Below are positions 1 to 9,423 of a stretch of 64,000 nucleotides of DNA, piece by piece. The translations under genes were made by a program, and so were the position numbers. The stretch lies in the NCBI RefSeq assembly GCF_024362695.1, contig NC_065406.1, positions 12,772,001 to 12,836,000 of the forward strand, in the 5' to 3' direction. The DNA comes from Pectinophora gossypiella. Its lineage: Eukaryota; Arthropoda; Insecta; Lepidoptera; Gelechiidae. The notes under the pieces are model-generated. The model had not been told where the DNA came from, ran no database searches, and saw only the letters and a program-made list of their open reading frames with translations. Position 1 is the stretch's first letter; every line of letters starts with the position of its first letter.

Positions 1-182
1 AAAATTTGAGGGATGATTCAGAACTTTATTCTGAGTATTATTATCAAGTATTCAATACAAGTAACAAAAAAGACACTAAAATTTTCATGAATTTTCCGAC
101 AGGGAATTGCACTTGATATCAACTCAGAATCATGTTCTGAATCATCGCCCTCAGTATTTGTTACGATGTCACTAACACCCAT
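1..182. repeat. MITE-A foldback copy, cut by the window edge
   Basis: The two arms read as inverted copies of each other. The left arm carries GGATGATTCAGA and the right arm ends in TTACGATGTCACTAACACCC. MITE-A recurs at least eight times in this window as roughly 210-230 bp foldbacks with arms near 90 bp. No transposase is encoded. The left arm begins before base 1 and is degraded, with part of the usual TTGATATCAAGTGGAATTT altered. Confidence 0.75.
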
Positions 183-216
183 ACGCACTTGTATGGCTAC
201 CACATACTTGGTGGAA

Positions 217-426
217 GTGACATCGTACCCAATACTGACGGAGGATGATTCAGCTCATTATTTTAAGTAATTGAAGTGGAATTTTCCATCGCCAAAGTAT
301 AGATTTGAAAATAATTTAAAAAAATACAAAAAGGTCATGAACGGAAAATTCCTTTTGATATCAACTCGGAATCATGGTCTGAATCATCACCCTCAGTATT
401 CGTTACGTTGTCACTAACACCCTGTA
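217..426. repeat. MITE-A foldback copy, second of a close pair
   Basis: The copy begins with AGTGACATCGTACCCAATAC and ends with CACTAACACCCTGTACG. It lies about 35 bp after the preceding copy, and the linker resembles the one between the pair at 21743-22213. The centre contains an A-rich stretch between arms ending in GGAATTTTCC and GGAAAATTCC. Confidence 0.8.
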
Positions 427-1019
427 CGTACATTACACGTAGTTATAAAAATCCACGCGGATAATGTTGCGCGCGAAAAACTAGCAATAAATTAAAACGA
501 GTGTGTAGTTTATTTCGCTCTCTTGTCTAAGCGAGCCAGGCTCGATTCAAAAACGGTTTTATGTAGAGTAAAAGCAGTAAAAGCTATTTTTACTTGTGAA
601 TGAAACGAGCCCATTCACGCGGTATGGCTCACTCACCTACACAAGTCACCTATCTCGCTGGGCGCCATTTCTATGGGGCTCACAGCGTGAAGAGGTTGCA
701 TTTGATATTGAGTTTTAATATGAAAGTCGGTAGTAGACAACCACAAAAACATACATACATAGACTAGTTTTAATAGGCTAGTTTCCAACTAGTCAAATCA
801 GTTACTTTTTACTAAACGTCACGAAATTACTATGGAATATGTGACGTCATAGAAAAACGTGACAATATGTCGCACTTTTTACATTTTTCTTTATTAAAAT
901 TCATAATTAAGTTAAATAGGAAAAAGAAAACGTATTTTGTCACCTTTAGATTTAGTAATCAGAATATCATAATGCGTGTGCTACTGCGATATATAAAAAT
1001 TCCCGAGAAATACGTTACT
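427..1019. other. No gene recognised
   Basis: AT-rich sequence without a supported reading frame. It has a short duplicated phrase (actagttt near 766 and 784) but no repeat family that I could place. Confidence 0.5.
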
Positions 1020-1422
1020 TGACCTAACTTTTTGGCTGGTTTTCCTTTCGCGGGTTGGATGGTCCGACAGTTGACTTAACCATTATACTATCTACGTATT
1101 GTATACTCAGCTCTCAGACCCATTTGTCCGGACCTGTAGTTACTTTATAAAAAGGCGATATGACTCACCACCTTTGGTCTAACAAAAAGCTCGGTGAGAT
1201 GTAGGTACTTAGTTCAACTTGCGATGGATGCACCTTTGACTACCTATCCCAATTGGGATGTAGTCGTGAGCTTGTGTTGACTGAAAAATTGCGTTTTCAG
1301 AGGATGACCTAACTTGTATTGGGCTGGGTTTCCCTTCGCGGGTTGGATGGTCCGACAGGCAGTCGCTTCTGTAATAAACTGGACCTATCAAAACTTCAGG
1401 TTAGGTAAGCGTACCTTGTGGA
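1020..1422 (+). repeat. SINE-D 3' pieces flanking a repeat-E copy
   Basis: Two copies of the SINE-D tail, at 1020-1087 and 1303-1422, share GACCTAACTT, CGCGGGTTGGATGGTCCGAC and, in the second, GGACCTATCAAAACTTCAGG. Between them (about 1160-1290) lies repeat E, recognised by AAGCTCGGTGAGATGTAGGT and by a segment with CCCAATTGGGATGTAGTCGT. The arrangement suggests that repeat E inserted into, or was duplicated with, a SINE-D copy. Confidence 0.6.
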
Positions 1423-1974
1423 AACGGGATGTGATAACTTAGATTGAAAATTCTAATATTCCTAAACGCAGTTATGTTTTAAACATGCTCTACATCACTT
1501 TGAATAATATTGCGAAAGTTTAAAGTGACTGAGACAAAATTTGAAGAGTTCGTTAGTTGATATATTCTTGCTGAAAACTTTGTTTGTTCTTTGGTAATGG
1601 TTGACACAGATTAGCAGCTTATGGAACGAGTACTCTACAACTATGTAATAGAAATAGTTTGTCCTTGTTTCAGAGGAAATGTTTTATAAGAGTATGAACA
1701 TGAGTTATGTTGATAACTTAAACTCGAACTCAAAAATGTGTTTAATCAGTGGTTAACATAGTCCGATCACTATTTTTTTTAAACAATCCTATACCTTTGT
1801 CTTTTTTGTGTGATATAATTCTCTTCTGGTGGGTTAAGGGTCTTATCCTAAACCATCTAAAAAGCAATATTGCTATTTGATATTTCTTGACATTGCGCAC
1901 TTACTTTTATGTTATGGGTACTTACCTACGATATTTTTCATCATTAAGTATTGATATAGGTAACATAACATAAG
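1423..1974. other. No gene recognised
   Basis: No supported frame. A short piece near 1849-1885 (CATCTAAAAAGCAATATTGC) belongs to the MITE-D foldback family seen complete at 42871-43020. Confidence 0.5.
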
Positions 1975-1979
1975 AGGAC

Positions 1980-2306
1980 CGGCCTCCGTGGTCCAGTGGT
2001 GGAGCATTGGGCTCACGTTCCGGAGCCCTAGAAGTCCTGGGTTGGAATCCTGGTGGGGACATATCACAAAAATCACTTTGGTTAGGACATTACACGCTGA
2101 TCACCTTATTGTCCGAAAGTAAGACAATTCGTGCTTCGGAAGGCACGTTCAGCCGTTGGTCCCGGTTACTACTTACTGATGTATGAACGTAGTCGTTACA
2201 TGAGTCATGTCAAGGGCTTTTGGCGGCTCAATAGTAACCCTGACACCAGGGTTGATGGGGTTGGTAATCCACCTCACAATCCACACGATAGAAGAAGAAG
2301 CATAAG
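1980..2306 (+). repeat. SINE-A, full-length tRNA-headed copy
   Basis: A Pol III SINE: the head GGCCTCCGTGGTCCAGTGG works as an A box and GGGTTGGAATCCTGG as a B box. The body carries CGTGCTTCGGAAGGCACGTT and CCCTGACACCAGGGTTGATG, and the copy ends in a GAA-rich tail (ATAGAAGAAGAAG). SINE-A copies are about 310-330 bp and encode no protein. Short frames read through here are repeat translations. This copy has a duplicated stretch (gagccctagaagtcc) between the boxes. Confidence 0.85.
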
Positions 2307-2307
2307 C

Positions 2308-2368
2308 TCACGACTATATCCCAATTGGGGTAGTCAGATCCATCACAAAACGAACTCGAGCTTTGTGT
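2308..2368 (-). repeat. Repeat-E fragment
   Basis: CATAAGCTCACGACTATATC followed by CCAATTGGGG is the reverse complement of the repeat-E end at 1249-1275. It abuts the SINE-A tail, so the SINE may have landed in an older repeat E. Confidence 0.55.
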
Positions 2369-2389
2369 TAGATTAACGTGGGTATAAAT

Positions 2390-2786
2390 AGGTGAACGTG
2401 GTATAGAGGTATACATGTAAATAGTTATTATGGGCATAGTTCCGTAAGTTCCATTATCGAGCATTCGCTCATCAAGAGGAGTGGGCAAACTTAATGAGAG
2501 CAATTTTTCCAACAATACAAACCCAAGGGTATTATTCGTTAAAAGAAAAGCACTTTGTCATTCCCATGCATGCATGTTTACGGAAACCATCGGGAAAACG
2601 CCGCCATTTTGATTTGCGGGAAAAAATAATACGTATGCAAATTCTAGCATTTGAGCATCGAAGGAATTTGTATGGGAAAGTAAATTGAATTGCCAATTCC
2701 TAAATTGATTTTTTAAACACACCTGCTTCGCGAGATAAAGCTGATACGATTTTGTGCCAAGTCGGCTAAGAAAAGATTTATCGTTT
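2390..2786. other. No gene recognised
   Basis: Several short frames exist on both strands, but none has recognisable motifs, splice context or repeat relatives in this window. Confidence 0.45.
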
Positions 2787-2787
2787 C

Positions 2788-2990
2788 GTTTCAAACTCAA
2801 ATTCAAAAATATCTTTACTCAGTGCGTAACATTATTAGTTATTATTTGCCTAAAACTACTGCAGCTTCTTGCAATTTGTAATAGCCGAGGAAATGTAGCT
2901 GCAAGGAACGCTTCGGCACAGGGCTCTAGATGATCTTTTTCGCAAGAAAAAATATATATCTTTTCTTAATATCTATAAAAAAAAACATTA
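2788..2990 (-). repeat. LINE 3' tail, family T1
   Basis: Read on the minus strand, this is a LINE 3' untranslated end. It contains GAGCCCTGTGCCGAAG, then AGCTGCAGTAGTTTTAG, then a terminal run of TTTGAATTTGAG units. A better preserved copy at 42121-42315 has an AATAAAG signal just before the same terminal run. No coding part remains here. Confidence 0.6.
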
Positions 2991-3689
2991 TAAAGAATAA
3001 AAAAATAAATAAAAAAGTAAAAAAAACATATATAAAAAAATAATCAGTCATTTGTCTGCCTAATACTGAGAGAGTAGACTCAACAAGCGATCATACAAAC
3101 ATAAATTCACGCCTATTTACTCTTAGGGTAGACAGAAACCACGGAGCTCCTACTAGCTAGATATATATCTATCAAATAATTGTGTTCTTATTGCGGTAAA
3201 CTGGTACAAGCGGATTTAACGATTTGCGCTAAAATAAAATAAAAATAAGTACTTAAAAAGCATTTATTGTATAAACACATCACCATTTAAAGCAACATCG
3301 AGTACCTTTTTATTTGTTACTCCCTGAACGCCGCGCGGTGTACAATCGGAACGTAATTAAAGTATTTTAAAAATACATCCTTGGTCCTGAATACATTCGC
3401 GTAAAAAAGGAATTTCAAACCTCTAAAGGGAAAAGAAAACAGGTCAAGAGAATGTTCAGTGTACCTTTGATACAAAGTACGGTCGCGGTTAGAAATGTTA
3501 ATCAGCTTAGAAATTTATTCCACATTCAATGTGAAAATAATCTAGGGTGTAATGTTTTATATCAGCGCAATAAGATTTGCAATAAGATATTTTATTTACT
3601 TTTGTGTAGTTATGTGTTTTTAAGATTTTATAAAAATATAGAATTTAATGTTAATGTTTCGTCAGAAGAAAGTTGATGAACGAGGAGGA
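2991..3689. other. No gene recognised
   Basis: Very AT-rich, with poly-A and TAAA runs near 2975-3040. A 74-codon frame at 3452-3676 has no recognised motif, and its composition matches the surrounding DNA. Confidence 0.45.
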
Positions 3690-3699
3690 TTTGTTTTGT

Positions 3700-4125
3700 C
3701 GTGGCTTATTGTAGATTTGCCGCATTTGGCATTAACTACTTGGCCGGACAAATGGGGAGCGCTGAAGGCTCTCACCCGATACACCGTTTAAGACAACAGG
3801 CCTGAGGGTGCCCAGTTGGGCGCGAACCTTGGCTCAGGGCGTCGTCTGAGAGGAAAAATATTTGAAAGAATTAATAAACCCTAGTGGGTCGATAGCGATA
3901 AGCGCTGAATGAGGGAAATCGTCGACCACGCCGGCGGGGTCGGTATCGGGGTCCTGAAGTGTTTGGTGTCGTGAGCTGATTGGCTGCCTCTATGGCTAGA
4001 GTAATAGGGTCGTCGAAATCGTATATTACGTCTTTCGGACGCCGATACTTTTCAGTACCGTCCCTAAGCGGAATGTATTCGGAAGCCGCAACTACCAAGA
4101 GATTTGGGTGGTGCGGAGCAGAATC
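3700..4125. repeat. Family G repeat, longest copy
   Basis: The plus strand begins CTTATTGTAGATTTGCCGCA, then GGCATTAACTACTTGGCCGG, GCTCTCACCCG and GGCTCAGGGCGTC. Pieces recur at 5396-5490, 12797-13020, 17735-18085, 27395-27470, 32555-32602, 47505-47565, 56195-56227 and 63582-63635. The minus strand of 3871-4098 is open for 75 codons; the part containing DPITLAIEAANQL is also readable in the copy at 12797-13020. I do not recognise the product. The family could be a piece of a larger transposon. Confidence 0.6.
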
Positions 4126-4128
4126 GAA

Positions 4129-4190
4129 GAACGAGGAAGATAATGGAATTCCTTAGTATCTGCTTACTCCGGTGGGAAATAGACTTTTTT
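4129..4190 (+). repeat. LINE-M 3' fragment
   Basis: GAGGAAGATAATGGAATTCC and GGTGGGAAATAGAC match the 3' end of LINE-M, a non-LTR retrotransposon whose reverse-transcriptase C-terminus is clearest at 18590-18965 and 33180-33421. Confidence 0.5.
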
Positions 4191-4369
4191 TACGTGACTT
4201 ACTGTAGATTTGCCTATTTCGATCAGTACCTTTGACTGATGTCGCGTGCGCTTCAAAGCAGTGAAATTCCACTTATTATCTTACTTACTTACATAATCAT
4301 AATTATTATATTATAATGACATGTTACACGATATAACTTAGCTCGTAAGAAGTGAGTGCATATTATATA

Positions 4370-4560
4370 TCTCTGCCTACCCCTTCGGGGATACAGGCGT
4401 GAAGCTATATTTCACTCCATGGGTTGCAAACTTGCAACGATATCGTGGCATTCAATTTTCACAGTGCGTTGCGAGTAACTGAGTGGAAATTCCCAAAATG
4501 TGGCTTCCCTCTATCTCGGTACGTCGCAAGTAGCTTGCAGTGGAAAATACCTTTAGTTTT
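4370..4560. repeat. Dispersed repeat H
   Basis: TCTGCCTACCCCTTCGGGGA followed by TACAGGCGTGAAG recurs in inverted form at 38950-38990 (TTCACGCCTGTATCC) and partly at 54940-54970. No frame is supported. Repeat type is unknown. Confidence 0.4.
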
Positions 4561-4753
4561 AAGTGTTATAAAAGAACAATAGCTAGCGTCTCATATTGTG
4601 TAGAGTATTTAGAAGGAGCTGAAAATTGGAAAACGTGGCCAAGTGTTTGCTCTTAAATTTTCTTTTGTGATATTTTGAAAAGGCTGCCAAAAAGTGCTCA
4701 CAATGTAAATTTAGATGTTTTAAAAAGTTTATGAAGAGGTTATACCCACTTAT
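4561..4753. other. No gene recognised
   Basis: Short AT-rich spacer between dispersed repeats, with nothing further to report. Confidence 0.4.
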
Positions 4754-4763
4754 ATGTTTATCT

Positions 4764-5064
4764 TATGAGATGAGCTCGGTGGCGCAGCTATAAACGCGCT
4801 CGGTCTGCGATTGTTGGAGTTAAGCAACTTTCGCAAAGGCCGGTCTTAGGATGGGTGACCACAAAAAAAAGTTTTCATCTCGAGCTCCTCCGTGCTTCGG
4901 AAGGCACGTTAAGCCGTCGGTCCCGGCTGCATTAGCAGTCGTTAATAACCACTAATCCGCACTGGGCCCGCGTGGTGGTTTAAGGCCCGATCTCCCTATC
5001 CATCCATAGGGAAGGCCCGTGTCCCAGCAGTGGGGACGTTAATGGGCTGATGATGATGATGATG
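4764..5064 (+). repeat. SINE-B, full-length copy with target duplication
   Basis: The tRNA-derived head reads GAGCTCGGTGGCGCAGC then CGCGCTCGGTCTGCGATTGT. The body carries AAGTTTTCATCTCGAGCTCC, CCGTGCTTCGGAAGGCACGT and GGGCCCGCGTGGTGGTTTAA. The tail is CAGCAGTGGGGACGTTAATG followed by GGC(TGA)n. ATGTTTATCT occurs at 4754-4763 and again at 5065-5074, consistent with a 10-bp target duplication. The tail resembles the last codons of the RTE element at 9424-11855. Confidence 0.85.
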
Positions 5065-5224
5065 ATGTTTATCTCTATCGGGATACATAGTGCCTTTTGT
5101 AACGATTTTCTTTTATGTTGGTGCAATAAAGTATAAAGTGCAATAATAAGTCGTCATTCGTGTTAGACTTGCCCTCCCCCATTCCGTCGACGATGTCCGT
5201 CATTTAGCGCTTTTCGTTGTGACC

Positions 5225-5490
5225 ACATAGGTCAAGAGCCACGCTCTTGTCGGTGTAGCTTTCTCCATTCTTGTCTATCAAGGGCCGATTCTTTGACTTC
5301 CTTACAAGACACGACGTTCGCTTTCTCTTTGATATGTTCCATGTAAGCTCGTTTTTTGGTCTTTCCCATAGGGTAATTGTTCCAAATACGAACTCCCTCA
5401 GGCGCCCTGAGCTTAGTTTCGTGGCCAACTGGGCACCCTCACGCCTTTTACCTTAAGTTTTTGTACAGGGTGAGAGCCCTATAATGTCCT
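5225..5490. repeat. Family J fragment and inverted family G fragment
   Basis: GAGCCACGCTCTTGTCGGTG at 5236-5255 is the family J signature, also found at 32150, 40742 and 61107. From about 5396 the sequence is the reverse complement of family G: GCGCCCTGAGC, then GGGCACCCTCA, then TTGTACAGGGTGAGAGCCCT. Frames on both strands here are repeat-derived. Confidence 0.5.
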
Positions 5491-5794
5491 TTGAGTCATG
5501 TCAAAAAAGTCCCATTCGAATACAAACTCTATTCAGCACAAAAGACGCATATAACATAATAATGGGACAACAGATAGACATACAGCTCAATTTATTCAAT
5601 AGACACGAAATAGAAAGGCTTGCCACTATCTAAAATGTAATTTGCCTGGTTTATTTTGTAAAAAAACGTATTATATCTATAGGGACATCTCTCTAGGGAT
5701 ATGCAAATGGGAAAAATACGAAATTGTAGTAAGTATATAAATAATAGTAAGTAAGTGTGTAAGATTTTTTATACTGGAACTCGCTTACCTGGAG
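5491..5794. other. No gene recognised
   Basis: AT-rich spacer with no supported frame or recognised repeat. Confidence 0.4.
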
Positions 5795-5801
5795 TATGCC
5801 T

Positions 5802-6077
5802 CATCATCATCATCAGCCCATTAACGTCCCTACTGCTGGGGCACGGGCCTTCCCTATAGATGGATAGGGAGATCGGGCCTTAAATCATCACGCGTTATTA
5901 ACGACTGCTAATGCAGCCGGGCCCAACGGCTTAACGAGCCTTCCGAAGCACGGAGGGGCTCGTGATGGAATCTTTTTTTTTGTGGTCACCCATCGTGTGA
6001 CCGGCCTTTGCGAAAGTTGCTTAACTTCAACAATCGCAGACCGAGCGCATTAACCGCTGCGCCACCGAGTTCCTCTA
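5802..6077 (-). repeat. SINE-B copy, minus strand
   Basis: Starts with the reversed tail CATCATCATCATCAGCCCAT and ends with the reversed head GCGCCACCGAGTTCCTC. TATGCCT flanks it at 5795-5801 and 6078-6084, a probable short target duplication. The body lacks the usual GGGCCCAGTGCGG segment (small deletion near 5893). Confidence 0.8.
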
Positions 6078-6124
6078 TATGCCTATTGAACTTTATTTCT
6101 ATAAAATATAGAAATAATAGTATA

Positions 6125-6275
6125 TACATAAACTCACACTCCTTTTCCCTAATGAGGTGTGCATAGCCATACTGTTGATATGAAGTCCTAAGATGGATAT
6201 GATGAACGTTATGGTGACACAGGATCAGCCTATCACCCTTAAGAATAGTCCATCAATTGTCAATTTTCATCATTT
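6125..6275 (+). repeat. Dispersed repeat K
   Basis: AACTCACACTCCTTTTCCCT, then CTGTTGATATGAAGTCCTAAG and GGATATGATGAACGTTATGG, match the repeat at 14415-14640. A reversed relative occurs at 22835-22960. It overlaps the start of a 92-codon frame that I judge not to be a gene. Confidence 0.5.
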
Positions 6276-6365
6276 CCATAAGAATATATCTAAAATCTGT
6301 GTCTATATGTGCAGACATGAGAAATATAATGTACCCACTTTAGGACTCTGTCGCACTAACATATA

Positions 6366-7912
6366 TACACTTCTCATCAAAAAAATCGAAACACTTCCGT
6401 TTTCATTGTTTCTGTCCGAATTTAACACAAAAAAGAATTCATACGATGAAAAAAAATACATAAATGTATAGCTGGCAGTTTGGCCATTACAGTAATAAGC
6501 GAAAATTCTAAATTCAAAATTAGAATTTCATTTGTTTATCTTATAAACGAAATGAATCACTGTTTTGAGACAAACGTGTGTTTAGGGTTGGAGTACATTT
6601 AGCGTTTAAAAACTAAAAATTGGCGCCTATCCTTAAACTTTTTGTTTTTTATTTCAATACTGTGACTTTGGGACGTCTGAAAAAAGGTTTTTTTTCTAAA
6701 ACGTATGGATACTTCGCCCACAGAAGCCGCCCAAGTTGTGGCATTGCTGGATTCTGGCGTGTTGTGGCTGCAAGACTGCATCTAAGCCTGTCATCTGTTC
6801 ATAGAGTCTATAAACGTTATCGGGAGACTGGTTTGTTCACGCGCCGTTCAGGATCTGGCAGGAATCGGGTCACTTCTGAGCGAGATGATCGATTTATTGT
6901 AACAACTTCTTTTAGAAATCGACGCCTTAACGCTTTTCAACTGCAGCAGCGGCTTCGTGTTGTACGAAGGGTGGCTGTGACTCTACAATTAGAAGAAGGT
7001 TGAAGGATCGTGGACTGGTACCGCATAAGCCAGCAAATGGGCCGAAATTAACTGCAGACCATCGAAGAGCGCGCTTTAACTTTGCACGTGAGCACCTAAA
7101 TTGGTCATACCTACAGTGGAGCAAAGTTCTCTTTTCTGATGAGTGTAAAATTATGCTGTATGGTAACGACGGAAGGAACAAGGTCTACAGAAGAGACGGA
7201 GAACGCTATGCACAATGCTGCATTGAAGAAAAGGTCAGCTATGGTGGCGGTTCGTGGACGGTTTGGGGAGGAATCAGCGCCGACGGTAAGACAGAGCTTG
7301 CTTTCGTGTCTGGGCCACGTCTGCCTGCACTAAACTGTCATCGGTACGTCGAAGAGTGTCTCGAGCCTCATGTGATGCCCAATGCACATTTTATTGGCAA
7401 CGGCTTCATATTCATGCACGACAATGCCCGGACATGAATCCCATTGAACATCTGTGGGATGAATTAAAGAGACGAATTCGAGCAAGAGATCCTGCCTCAG
7501 AAACACTTAGCCAGCTGCAAGATGCAATCCAAGAGGAATGGGACAATATACCACAGCGTGTGATCGTGACTCTCATCCGATCGATGAAGAACCGTATGGA
7601 AGCAGTAATTAGAGCTCGGGGAGGGAATACAAGTTATTAAATAAACGTTTTTTAGCTTTTTTTTTCATTTACGTGTGTTGTTTTATCCATTTCCTTTATA
7701 CTCCATACGGAATAAAAATGACTCATTTAACAAAATACGAAACCTATGAAAAATTCATTTAAATTTAGAACATTAACATTAAGATTTGATAAGCTCATAT
7801 TACTCACTATTAAACGACATTTAACATTTATTCCTAAATGTACACATTTTTCTGATAATCCTGACAAAACGTAAACTTGCAAGGTGTTTCGATTTTTTTG
7901 ATGAGAAGTGTA
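6366..7912 (+). mobile_element. Tc1-like DNA transposon, full-length but defective
   Basis: The inverted ends are CACTTCTCATCAAAAAAATC at 6368-6387 and its exact reverse complement ending at 7910. The match continues to CGAAACAC. A TA dinucleotide lies immediately outside each end (6366-6367, 7911-7912), as expected of the Tc1/mariner superfamily. The 1543-bp unit contains one transposase gene that is frameshifted and internally deleted, so it cannot supply its own transposase. Its inverted ends look intact, so it could still have been moved in trans. Confidence is high for the superfamily; I cannot name the family. Confidence 0.93.
6705..7640 (+). pseudogene. Tc1-like transposase, broken
   Basis: The probable original start is ATG 6705 (MDTSPTEAAQVVALLDSG). 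Near 6757 the frame shifts into one reading VVAARLHLSLSSVHRVYKRY, the helix-turn-helix DNA-binding region. A second shift near 6980 leads to the catalytic domain, starting LKDRGLVPHKPANGPKL. The first catalytic Asp lies in FSDE (7138-7140), the second in HDNAR (7420-7422), and the Glu in NPIEHLWDELKRR (7446-7448). Only about 8 codons separate the second Asp and the Glu, where the family has 34 residues, so roughly 79 bp are missing there. The stop is TAA at 7638-7640, with AATAAA overlapping it. At least three lesions make it non-functional. Confidence 0.92.
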
Positions 7913-8012
7913 TTATTTGTTAGTGAGACTTACAGTTCAATTTGTCAAAAAAGTTAATTTGACTTGGTACCAATGTTTATACACATTAATGCTCGTGACC
8001 GTACGAGTATAG

Positions 8013-8550
8013 TATCATTTTGTATTAATTTTCTCACATTTAAAGGGTTAATGTACTAATAATTCTACATTGCTCACCAAAAAATGACTTTTTTTCTTTA
8101 ATTTTTTTGCTGATTGTGTTAAAAGGCTTATAAAAAATAAATTGCACTTGGGGAATTTTCTTTCGAATAGGTACAAAATAATCTTTAAACATAAGAGAGA
8201 ATAAAAAAATACCCTGTATACTACAATTTTACCTTTTTTCCCGGCAATCTTACCGAGTTTATTCAGCGAATAATCTAAATTATAACGTTGAAGTGCAAAT
8301 AAACACAAAATGCAGAGGTATGCAATTAAAACTTTTAATTAATAACGACATTGAATAAATTCACACTGCGAGAATCCTTAAAAAATTATGCTTTCGTATT
8401 TAATAGGGTAAATTACTGAATCATAGATAAATTATAAAATGCTAATATAGAAATAGATGCCAGTCTATGATGATTAAGAATATATCTCATTTTTCCCTTA
8501 GATTGATTTACCTACATAATATTGACAGAACGACTAGTTAGTTATAATTA
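8013..8550. other. No gene recognised
   Basis: AT-rich. The minus-strand frame at 8048-8308 has low-complexity, Lys/Phe/Leu-rich content and no motif. Confidence 0.45.
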
Positions 8551-8640
8551 GTGATGTCAGGGGCCTTTTGCGGCTCAATAGTAACCCTGACACCAGGGTT
8601 GATGAGGTTGGTAATCCACCTCTCAACCCACACGAGGGAA
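8551..8640 (+). repeat. SINE-A 3' fragment
   Basis: Begins at TGATGTCAGGGGCCTTTTGC, continues with CCCTGACACCAGGGTTGATG, and ends in CACACGAGGGAAGAAG. The tRNA-derived head is missing (5' truncation). Confidence 0.75.
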
Positions 8641-8850
8641 GAAGTGATTATATTCCAATAAAGATAACATTTTACACTTAATAGTCCGGTTAGTAAAGGG
8701 GTTGTAATGTTGTACAGTGCGTGAGAAAGATTTTTCCTCAGGAATATGTTCAGGGTGATTCGGGAGTTAAAATACTAAAAGTCTATAACATAAACACATC
8801 CATCACAAGATGGCCTAAGTACCCACATCTCACCGAGCTTTCTGTTAGGT

Positions 8851-8963
8851 GTTTGAGTTGTGTTGTGGTGTGTGTGGTGTTTCTGGTGTGTGTGTGAGTG
8901 TGTGTGTGTTGTTTTTGTGTTTCTGTTGACTGTGTGTGTGTGTGTGTGTGTGTTTCTGCTTTG
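8851..8963 (+). repeat. Imperfect (GT)n microsatellite
   Basis: Blocks of GT repeats separated by TTTCTG and TTGTTTTTG interruptions. The longest uninterrupted GT run is around 8932-8951. A repeat-E fragment (CACATCTCACCGAGCTTTC) lies just upstream at about 8824-8845. Confidence 0.85.
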
Positions 8964-9315
8964 TGTTAGTAAATAACGTTTAAAGAAAAATATCGCGAGA
9001 ACAAAGTTTACCTTATCTATCTAAATTATAATTAAATCTTAATGAAATTTTCATCGGAAATTAATTCACTTTGAATCATTTAATTATTTTTCAGAGCCGA
9101 ATTATTATGCGATTGAATTGTGATTGAATTATAAAATACCGAGTAATTTTAGGCAATCATTTTAATATTAATTGTGACGAACTGCCATTTCAATATTTAA
9201 TTGGGCAATTACAATATAAAATTTAAAATAGCATGTGTAATAATGGTCTACCAGCAGACGTCCAGTTCTCACCAGATAGTAATTAGTATGCGTAAACGTT
9301 ACATGAGCCATGACT
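8964..9315. other. No gene recognised
   Basis: AT-rich, no supported coding sequence. Confidence 0.45.
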
Positions 9316-9360
9316 CTATATATGGTGTTAGCGACATCGTACCGTATATTGAGGGGGATT
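9316..9360. repeat. MITE-A left-arm fragment
   Basis: GGTGTTAGCGACATCGTACC followed by GTATATTGAGGGGGATT matches the outer half of a MITE-A arm. The remainder of the element is absent. Confidence 0.65.
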
Positions 9361-9423
9361 TATTTATTTATTTTTATAAATCACTGCCACATGGTATACA
9401 TTGGTGCTAATTCCTGTAAACAC

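Larger units (their letters stand above)
6311..8012. repeat. Older repeat interrupted by the Tc1-like element
   Basis: The left part (6311-6365, with CTCTGTCGCACTAACATAT) and the right part (7913-8012, with GTGAGACTTACAGTTCAATT and ATTAATGCTCGTGACCGTAC) join into one sequence. That sequence matches the reverse complement of 44091-44245, where no transposon is present. This shows what the site looked like before insertion. Confidence 0.8.

Noticed and set aside
2131..2376. 81-codon plus-strand and 95-codon minus-strand frames
   Set aside because: Both are translations of SINE-A and the adjoining repeat E.
5041..5068. GATGATGATG microsatellite as an independent repeat, or a CRISPR-like array of SINE pieces
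   Set aside because: The run is the 3' tail of SINE-B. No evenly spaced direct repeats with unique spacers exist anywhere in the window.
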